Shown here: one piece after another, positions 58,363-64,000 of the stretch | How positions within the stretch are numbered: position 1 is the stretch's first letter | How the letters are laid out: the number at the start of each line of letters is the position of its first letter | NCBI GenBank assembly: GCA_022839625.1 | Contig: JALHJL010000008.1 | Location: forward strand, 60,301 to 124,300 | DNA from: Phycisphaerales bacterium | Lineage (GTDB): Bacteria; Planctomycetota; Phycisphaerae; UBA1845; Fen-1342 | Length of the DNA stretch: 64,000 nt | Direction of reading: 5' to 3' | Notes under the pieces: generated by a model | Seen by the model: the letters and a program-made list of their open reading frames with translations, nothing else | What the model was told of the DNA's origin: nothing | The model's database searches: none | Translations under genes and position numbers: made by a program

Positions 58363-60105
58363 CGATTTGCGCTGAGCTTCATGCCGGTAGACGAAGGCCG
58401 GCTTGTTCGCCCACGCGATCGGACTGACGGCCGTGCCGTGGTCCGGGAAGCGCGCCGCGAGTACGTAGAACTCGTGCCACCAGTCCCCGGCGTGCGCTCG
58501 GTCGTCATCGGCCGTATACACGAGCCAGGCCGGCAGCAGGGCCTCCTCGAGATCCGCAGGTCGGGCAGCGGGCAGCAGCAGCACGCGGCGGTGTGCGAAG
58601 TCCAATGGGGGAACGGCGTAGGGGGCGGGTTCCTGCAAGACGCCGATCGCGTCAGCGGGCGCCAGGCGAGCGCTCAGGTACTGGCCGGCCGCCAGACGGG
58701 ATTCGTGCGTCGCTCGGGCATCGTCCACGAAGGAGCGTATGTATGCCGGCGTCCGCATCGTGACGAGCACGATGATGGTCAGCAGCATTCCGGCGATCGG
58801 GCGGCGGCGGGCCAACGCGGCGATGAGAACCGCGGCGGCGACGGCGAGCAACAACACCGGCAGTATCAGAAATCGGGCGAACTCCGCCGGTTTGCCAGCC
58901 GCAAGCAGCACGCACAACACAAGCACGCCGCAGCCGGCCGCGGCAGCGAGCATCGTCACCCGTGGTCGTTGGCGGAGCAGCAGTATCAGCCCGGCGAGGC
59001 CGATGACGAGCACACCCGGGCCGGCGCCTTCCGCGAGGAGCTGCGCCGCGCGCAGCGCCCCCTCCGGTGCCCGTGCTGCCTGGTCGCGGTACATCGCCAG
59101 GGAGTTGGCGAGGTTGCTTTCGAGCGCTGGCCGGCCGGTCAGCCAGTTGTACGGAACATAGGGGTTCAAGGCGACGTAGACGAGCAGCGCGAGGAGCACC
59201 GCGAGGCCAAGCGAAGGCCAGCGTGCTCGGAACGCCGCCGTAGCACGGACAAGCAGGAGTGCCGGCCAAAGCAGGCAGGCGGCGAGCCCTGTCAGTACGA
59301 GCGCGAAGGCGTAGCCGGCCTGGAGCCCCATCCGCAGCGCGGCTTGCCAGCGACCGCGCGCGTGAAAGTCGAGCGCGCTAAGCGTGGCCCACAGGATCAT
59401 GCAGGCCGAGGGCAGGTGCGGCTTGGCCTCCAGGACCGCCGTAATGAACACCGGGCAGCAGGCGACGTTGAGCAGCGCGACCCATCCGGCCGTCCGTCCG
59501 GCGGCACGTCGGGCGAGCCGGTGTACCGCGATCAGCGTCAAGGCCCCGAATAGCAGGGAGACCAATCGCGCAACGACGTAGAAGCGCGCGAACGACTCCG
59601 GGTGCGCGAGGTACACGCCGAGGTCGCCGGTGACTCGGACGGCGGTGCTGACCGCCGCGGCGCCGAGGGCGGCCCCGACCAGGTAGATGTACCCACCGCC
59701 GTACTGATAGAGCTGCGGGTCAAGATCGAGCTGGCGCGGCCGCATGCGCTGTAATGCGCGGAAGATGATCATCTCGTCCGGCTGGCGCGAATAGAGCCGG
59801 TATCGCCGGAGGATTTCAGCGCGGCCGGCGTCGTCGGCGGTCAGATCGACGAGCTGGTCACGGTCGGCGATGGGGTTCAGGTCGCGATCGGCGCCGGCCT
59901 GGCGGGTCCGGAGCTGCTCCAGGTCGCCTGCGGCCTGGTACCGGTCGGCCGCCCACGGCGGCTGGCCGCCAAACAGCAGGTCATCGTGCAGCGAGGTCGG
60001 CAGGCCCCAGAAGAGCAACGGTGCCATGAGCAGGGCCCATAGCAGCACGACCCGCGCGACGAGCGACCGGGGCGGCCGGCGTCGCGAGCGAGGGAGGCGC
60101 GGCAT
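58339..60105 (-). CDS. GT-C (PMT/ArnT-like) membrane glycosyltransferase
   Basis: 588 residues with about ten membrane helices. After the first helix comes SRQPDEMIIFRALQR, the Asp-Glu motif of the first extracytoplasmic loop in GT-C enzymes, and then LYQYGGGYIYLVGAALG. These enzymes transfer a sugar from a lipid-phosphate donor to a protein, lipid or polysaccharide outside the inner membrane. Its ATG overlaps the stop TAA of the UbiA-like gene by one base. Substrate and acceptor are unknown. Its last membrane part is followed by a soluble C-terminal tail. Confidence 0.85.
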   Translation of the reverse strand: MPRLPRSRRRPPRSLVARVVLLWALLMAPLLFWGLPTSLHDDLLFGGQPPWAADRYQAAGDLEQLRTRQAGADRDLNPIADRDQLVDLTADDAGRAEILRRYRLYSRQPDEMIIFRALQRMRPRQLDLDPQLYQYGGGYIYLVGAALGAAAVSTAVRVTGDLGVYLAHPESFARFYVVARLVSLLFGALTLIAVHRLARRAAGRTAGWVALLNVACCPVFITAVLEAKPHLPSACMILWATLSALDFHARGRWQAALRMGLQAGYAFALVLTGLAACLLWPALLLVRATAAFRARWPSLGLAVLLALLVYVALNPYVPYNWLTGRPALESNLANSLAMYRDQAARAPEGALRAAQLLAEGAGPGVLVIGLAGLILLLRQRPRVTMLAAAAGCGVLVLCVLLAAGKPAEFARFLILPVLLLAVAAAVLIAALARRRPIAGMLLTIIVLVTMRTPAYIRSFVDDARATHESRLAAGQYLSARLAPADAIGVLQEPAPYAVPPLDFAHRRVLLLPAARPADLEEALLPAWLVYTADDDRAHAGDWWHEFYVLAARFPDHGTAVSPIAWANKPAFVYRHEAQRKSAGGATED

Positions 60106-61007
60106 TACTGTGCGTTGCGGAGGCACGATAGGGTGACGTCCAGGATTCCGAGGGTTCCAAGCACCAGCCCGACCACGCCGTTCACGGTGAAGAACGCCAG
60201 GTTCACGCGGCTCAGATCGTGGGCGCTGACGAGCGCGTTCTCGGCGGCGAGCAGCGCGGCGGTGATCGCAACGCCCACGTAGTAAAGGGTCCCCAGGTGG
60301 GCGGTCCAGCCCACGGCAACCAGGGCAGCCACCGTGCCCACGTGAAATGTCCGCGCGAGCCATAGCGCGGCCGATACACCGAGGCGCGCCGGCACGCTGT
60401 AGAGGCCCTGGGCGCGGTCGAAATCCCGGTCCTGGCAGGCGTAGATGAGGTCGAAGCCGGCCACCCAGAGCATGACCGCCAGCAGAAGCAGCCAGGCCGG
60501 GGCACCCAGCGTAGCCGGGCGAATCGCAATCCACGCGGCGACGGGCGCGGTGGCCAGCCCCAATCCAAGTATCAGGTGCGACCAGGAGGTGAAGCGCTTG
60601 GTGAATGAGTAGCCGCCGAGTAGAGCGAGCACGGGCAGCGAGAGGCGCAGCGGCCAGGGGTTCCCGTGCAGCCAGTCAAACGCGGCGCAGGCGACCAGAA
60701 AGACGAGGACTGCGGCGGCGAAGAACAGCCACGCCGACCCGAGGCTGATGGTTCCGCGTGGCAAGGCCCGCGCAGCGGTGCGCGGGTTGAGCGCGTCCAG
60801 GCGGGCGTCGACGATGCGGTTGAAGGTCATGGCGGCGCTGCGGGCGGACACCATGCACAGCACGATCAGCCCGAGCTGCGCCGCGGTCGGCAGTTGCGGG
60901 CGTGCCGCGAGAAAGGTGGCGAGCAGGGCGAACGGCAGCGCGAACAGCGAGTGCGGGAACTTGATCATCTCGGCCCAGATCCGCACGGTCGTCAGCAGGG
61001 CGGCCAT
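60105..61007 (-). CDS. mqnP: UbiA family prenyltransferase, probable MqnP
   Basis: 300 residues, about eight or nine membrane helices. Both Asp-rich motifs are present: NRIVDARLD (Asn63, Asp67, Asp71) and CQDRDFD (Asp193, Asp197). The family transfers a polyprenyl group to an aromatic ring. With UbiX directly upstream, this is the pair used for menaquinone made through futalosine (MqnP with UbiX-dependent UbiD) or for ubiquinone. In Planctomycetes the futalosine route is the more likely, but the neighbouring mqn genes are not in the window. Three bases separate it from ubiX. Confidence 0.88.
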   Translation of the reverse strand: MAALLTTVRIWAEMIKFPHSLFALPFALLATFLAARPQLPTAAQLGLIVLCMVSARSAAMTFNRIVDARLDALNPRTAARALPRGTISLGSAWLFFAAAVLVFLVACAAFDWLHGNPWPLRLSLPVLALLGGYSFTKRFTSWSHLILGLGLATAPVAAWIAIRPATLGAPAWLLLLAVMLWVAGFDLIYACQDRDFDRAQGLYSVPARLGVSAALWLARTFHVGTVAALVAVGWTAHLGTLYYVGVAITAALLAAENALVSAHDLSRVNLAFFTVNGVVGLVLGTLGILDVTLSCLRNAQ

Positions 61008-61010
61008 GTG

Positions 61011-61640
61011 TCAGTCCTGAGAAGCGGCCTCGGTGTCCGACGGCCCGGGCTGGGCGCCGCGCGCGTGGGGGTCCCAACGCGCGCTAAGCGCGTGCGGCAG
61101 GCCCAGCAGATCCAACACCCGCGCGACCACGAAAGCGACCAGGTCGTCGATCGTACTGGGCATCAGGTAGAAGGCGGGGGACGCGGGACAGATGATCCCG
61201 CCGGACTGGCTGACCCGCAGCATGTTCGCCAGCTCAATCTGGCTGAGCGGCATCTCCCGGGTGACCAGGATGAGCCGGCGGGCCTCCTTGAGCGTGACAA
61301 GCGCAGCCCGGGTGACGAGGTTGCCGGCCAGTCCGGCGGCGACGCCGGCGAGCGTGTTGCTGCTGCACGGGCAGATCACCATCCCGTCGGTGTGAAACGA
61401 GCCGCTGGCGATCTTCGCGCCCAGGTCACGGTACGAATACGCGGTCGCCGAGCGCGGCTCGGTGCCGAGCAGCGCTTCGAGCGTCAGGCGGCGGACTCCC
61501 AATTCGTCCGCGAATACGCGCTGGCCGTAGGGGGAGACAACCAGGTGCAGGTGGGCGCCAGCATCCACGATACCGCGGGCCAGACGGCGGGCGTAGACCG
61601 CGCCGCTTGCCCCGGTGACAGCCATCACGATCTGCCTCAC
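61011..61640 (-). CDS. ubiX: UbiX-type flavin prenyltransferase
   Basis: 209 residues from GTG 61640. Flavodoxin-like fold with MAVTGASGAVYARRL, the FMN-binding PCSSNTLAGVAAGLAGNL, SQIELANMLRVSQSGGIICPASPAFY and C-terminal VVARVLDLLGL. It attaches dimethylallyl to FMN, making the prenylated cofactor of UbiD-type decarboxylases; no ubiD gene is in this window. Its GTG overlaps the TGA of the upstream gene (GTGA) and it is followed at three bases by the UbiA gene. The last 25 residues are a disordered tail. Confidence 0.95.
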   Translation of the reverse strand: MRQIVMAVTGASGAVYARRLARGIVDAGAHLHLVVSPYGQRVFADELGVRRLTLEALLGTEPRSATAYSYRDLGAKIASGSFHTDGMVICPCSSNTLAGVAAGLAGNLVTRAALVTLKEARRLILVTREMPLSQIELANMLRVSQSGGIICPASPAFYLMPSTIDDLVAFVVARVLDLLGLPHALSARWDPHARGAQPGPSDTEAASQD

Positions 61641-63649
61641 GGCGACACCGCGGTCTGGGTGCTGGGGGGCACCTTGGGCTCGAGTATCTGAAGGCGCTCG
61701 TTGGCGCGCTGGGCCCAGCAGCTCTCCGGGAAGCGTGTCGCAATCTCGCGCAGCCGGGCGATGCCACCCGCCCGCCGGACGTCATCGCCGGCGCCGAAAG
61801 CCTGTACGTCCAGGTCGGCCAGGTTGAACATGGCCTCCGGGAGCGCGTCGCCGTCGGGGAAGCGCGCGATACACGCTCGCAACTTGGCGGCCCGCTCGGC
61901 GCGGTCGCTGGTGGCGATGGCCCAGCGCACGACCAGGTTGTCATACAGCGTGCTGTCGCGATATCGGTGGGCGAGGCGCTGCAACTGGTCGCGGTATCCG
62001 CGGCGATGCTGATCCAGGCCGGCCAGCATTTGCAGGGGGACAATGCCGTACTGCGCGTCGTCGCGATTGGCCAGGATCAGCTCGCGCAAGCGTGCCGCCT
62101 CAAAGCGGTCCTGTTCCGGCTCATATCCCAGGCTGGCCTCCGGGGAGCGGGTGTGGAGCCAGCGACGCCCCGACGTCGTCGTCGCGGGCGACCCGTCGTC
62201 CGCAAGGGCCGGCTGGAACTCGAGAGCGGCGAGGGCGCCGTCCGCGTCGCCGTGGCGCAGACGCAACTGCGCCACGTGCAGTCGGGCCGCGGCCGCCAGC
62301 GTCAGGTGCGGGTATTTCTCCAGCAGGTTGGTCCAGATCGGCTCGGATTCGACGTGCGGGAAATCCGTGTACAGTTCGCGCTGGGCCGTCTCGCCCACCA
62401 GGGCCCGTTCGTCCAGCCGCGTGTCCAACGTCCGGGCCTGGATGAACAGGACGTTCGGCACGTAGCGGCTGGCGGGGTGATCGGCGATGTAGTTCTTGCA
62501 GGCCTCGTAGGCCTCGCGCCGATCGTCCATCAGGTCGAGCAGCAGGCGGCGGGTGATGCGCTGCTTCAGCGCGAACTGCACCTCCGGGTCGGCGCTCCAG
62601 ATCGCCAGCAGCGCGCTGCGTCGCGGTTCCGGGTCCAGCCCGGGCATCGTCCAGTAGTGCAGCAGGGCGAAGATCTTCGGCGTGGCGTCCTGTACCGGCT
62701 CGAAGCGCTCGGCGCGCGGTCCGTATGTGGACTCCAGCACGCGGTAATGCAGTTCATCCACGCCCACGTGGACGTGGAACAGAATCGCGGGGGTCGCGAA
62801 CATGACGGCGATCACCGGCGCGACCGCACCCGGCCGGTAGTCGACCAGGTGGGCGATGAAGATAATGACCGCCATCATCGTGCACGCCCCGAGAATCGCC
62901 AGCAGCCAGGGGCCGGCCAGCAGCAGCCGCCGTTCCGGGGAGACGCTGGCGGCGAGCGGGTCCGCTGGCCCGCGGGTCGCCAGGTACAGGTACAACAGGA
63001 CGGGAAGCATCCCGACGAGCGCCGAACCGAAGCGGAACGACATGCGAAACGGCCGGACCGCGGCCAGCACGCAACTGGCGGCCAACGTAATGGCCATCCA
63101 CGGCAGGTGTGCGAAGACCAGAACGGCCGCGATGAAGGGCACCGCGCTGCTGAAGCGATAGAGGATCGCCACCGAGATCGGTACGGCCACGATCGCGGCG
63201 AAGAGCAGCCCGATCACGACGCCGTGGATCGGAGTCTGGTCGACGCTGATGGGGTCCAGAATGAAGTCGTACAGGTTGGGAGCGGGCGTGCCCCAGAAGC
63301 GAAAGGGCTCGAAGTAGGAGTTCAACGAGAAGTCGATGGCACGGGCCGAATGCAGCCAGTGCGTGAACACGCACAGGCCGCAGAACAGCACCAGGTTGAC
63401 GATCAGCAGGGCGATGGCCCGCCGGCGGTGCTTGGGGCTTGTCCGGGACCAAACGTCGGTGATCGCCGGCCCGGCCCGCGGGCCTGCTCCGGCGGGAACC
63501 CGAGGTTCGACCGCCGCCGCGGGCCCCGGTGATGGGACCGCACCACCGGACGAGACGGGCCCCGCGGGCGAAGCCGACGGCGTGGGCGCAGCCTCGCCGG
63601 CAGGCGCAGCCCGATTGGCAGCATCATTCTCGCCCACGACGCCGGGCAT
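61637..63649 (-). CDS. Membrane protein with N-terminal helices and C-terminal TPR-like region
   Basis: 670 residues. A disordered Ala/Pro-rich N-terminal 65 residues is followed by about seven membrane helices (85-300), then about 370 residues of TPR-like helical repeats outside or inside the membrane (for example ENLLEKYPHLTLAAAARLHVAQ and RFPESCWAQRANERL). I do not recognise the family; the layout suggests an envelope scaffold. It opens the four-gene overlapping operon leading to ubiX, ubiA and the glycosyltransferase. No good ribosome-binding site precedes ATG 63649. Confidence 0.75.
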   Translation of the reverse strand: MPGVVGENDAANRAAPAGEAAPTPSASPAGPVSSGGAVPSPGPAAAVEPRVPAGAGPRAGPAITDVWSRTSPKHRRRAIALLIVNLVLFCGLCVFTHWLHSARAIDFSLNSYFEPFRFWGTPAPNLYDFILDPISVDQTPIHGVVIGLLFAAIVAVPISVAILYRFSSAVPFIAAVLVFAHLPWMAITLAASCVLAAVRPFRMSFRFGSALVGMLPVLLYLYLATRGPADPLAASVSPERRLLLAGPWLLAILGACTMMAVIIFIAHLVDYRPGAVAPVIAVMFATPAILFHVHVGVDELHYRVLESTYGPRAERFEPVQDATPKIFALLHYWTMPGLDPEPRRSALLAIWSADPEVQFALKQRITRRLLLDLMDDRREAYEACKNYIADHPASRYVPNVLFIQARTLDTRLDERALVGETAQRELYTDFPHVESEPIWTNLLEKYPHLTLAAAARLHVAQLRLRHGDADGALAALEFQPALADDGSPATTTSGRRWLHTRSPEASLGYEPEQDRFEAARLRELILANRDDAQYGIVPLQMLAGLDQHRRGYRDQLQRLAHRYRDSTLYDNLVVRWAIATSDRAERAAKLRACIARFPDGDALPEAMFNLADLDVQAFGAGDDVRRAGGIARLREIATRFPESCWAQRANERLQILEPKVPPSTQTAVSP

Positions 63650-63802
63650 GAGGGCTCATGCTACCCGAGGGCCGGCCGAGGCGGAACAGCGCGCCTTCCC
63701 GCGCAGCCGGGGCAGGGCCGTGTCGTCTCCGGCGATACGGAACGGCCGGGCGATATGAACGTTGCGGCTCCAGTGCGGCGCGGCTTCAGCGCGACACTGC
63801 AA

Positions 63803-63898
63803 CAGGGGCACGCGATTGGTTCGGGCGCGACTCCGCATCAGCGGCACGCGATCGGTCCGGGCGCGACTCCGTATCAGGGGCACGCGATTGGTCCGGGG
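63803..63898 (-). repeat. 36-base tandem repeat across the stop of the dockerin-bearing gene
   Basis: Two full units (63803-63838, 63839-63874) and a partial third (63875-63898). The third codes for the last residues GPIACP of the protein and the stop codon; the other two follow in the same frame and each repeats GVAP(G/E)PIAC. The second ends with its own TGA and the first runs on. The units are about 90 percent alike. Confidence 0.85.
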
Positions 63899-64000
63899 CA
63901 TGCGCAGCCTACGCCGCACTGGCCCATCAGGGCGACGAACGGGTTGATGTCGCCGAACGAAGCCTGCCCGTACGTGCCGTCGCAGTTGATGTCGCCGTTG
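63874..64000 (-). CDS. C-terminus of a secreted protein with a dockerin-like tail
   Basis: Only the last 41 residues are in the window; the gene continues beyond the right edge. The visible sequence NGDINCDGTYGQASFGDIN, then PFVALMGQCGVGCACPGP, is the planctomycete dockerin-like motif in which two Asp-rich calcium loops are separated by a short spacer, usually placed at the end of very large secreted proteins. The role is attachment of the protein to the cell surface or partner cohesins; the actual protein is not seen. The stop codon falls inside a tandem repeat. Confidence 0.8.
   Translation of the reverse strand, partial: NGDINCDGTYGQASFGDINPFVALMGQCGVGCACPGPIACP

Noticed and set aside
63803..63898. 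Possible CRISPR repeats near the right edge
   Set aside because: Units abut with no unique spacers; they are a tandem repeat of the gene end.
1..64000. tRNA, rRNA, tmRNA or RNase P RNA genes
   Set aside because: No TTCGA/TTCAA-type T-loop with matching stems or known RNA cores were seen by eye; a covariance-model scan would settle this.

Overview
This is a GC-rich, gene-dense chromosomal segment that reads as a member of the Planctomycetota, most likely Phycisphaerae-like. The reasons are a dockerin-like C-terminus of the GDINCDG...FGDINPFV type at the right edge, many exported or lipidated proteins with Tat or lipobox signals, a Ser/Thr kinase carrying CHASE2, a flagellin gene, sigma-54 activators and recurrent GCCGGC-type palindromes in gaps. 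This assignment is inference from gene content. I see no rRNA, tRNA, CRISPR array, insertion sequence or prophage.

Left part (1-11.3 kb): the 3' part of a sigma-54 activator (GAFTDA variant); a HAD phosphatase; a LolD/MacB-like ABC ATPase with an FtsX-type permease and a TPR protein; an exported alpha/beta hydrolase coupled by ATGA overlap to a two-DTG aspartic protease-like protein; a Tat-exported sugar isomerase-like TIM barrel; thioredoxin with a clear sigma-70 promoter; and a methyltransferase with a 22-residue in-frame insertion.

Redox locus (11.4-21.7 kb, all minus strand): histidine kinase, sigma-54 response regulator, a tiny duplicated Cys-motif protein, a NuoE-like protein with an added zinc-ribbon tail, a 1057-residue fusion of 2Fe-2S thioredoxin fold + NuoF + GltD, a NuoG/HydA-like ferredoxin protein, and a glutamate-synthase-like FMN protein lacking the usual 3Fe-4S motif. 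A strong hairpin/T-run terminator closes it. It resembles a rearranged Nfn/Stn-type NAD(P)-linked electron-bifurcating module and is the best candidate for an undescribed system.

Central part (21.9-41 kb): a lipoprotein, a membrane protein, RluD-family pseudouridine synthase and PBP4-type peptidase in an overlapping run; a 2-methylcitrate-cycle cluster (prpD, a citrate synthase, prpB, a second citrate synthase); cardiolipin synthase; flagellin; a PepSY protein with an unclear start codon; an AmmeMemoRadiSam operon in which all three proteins carry export-like N-termini; and an acyl-CoA synthetase. A 680-base gap at 41 kb holds two tiny membrane ORFs and palindromes.

Right part (41.6-64 kb): CHASE2 Ser/Thr kinase; 3D-domain protein; tpiA-secG-yicC-tatD-epimerase run; sirtuin; OPT transporter followed by two exported proteins (one sialidase-like); DUF4097-like lipoprotein; Gfo/Idh/MocA oxidoreductase; an apparently leaderless small lipoprotein gene; a collagen-like lipoprotein with 34 consecutive G-x-D triplets; and a tightly overlapping minus-strand operon (TPR membrane protein, UbiX, UbiA, PMT-like glycosyltransferase). 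The window ends inside a dockerin-bearing gene whose stop codon lies within a 36-base tandem repeat.
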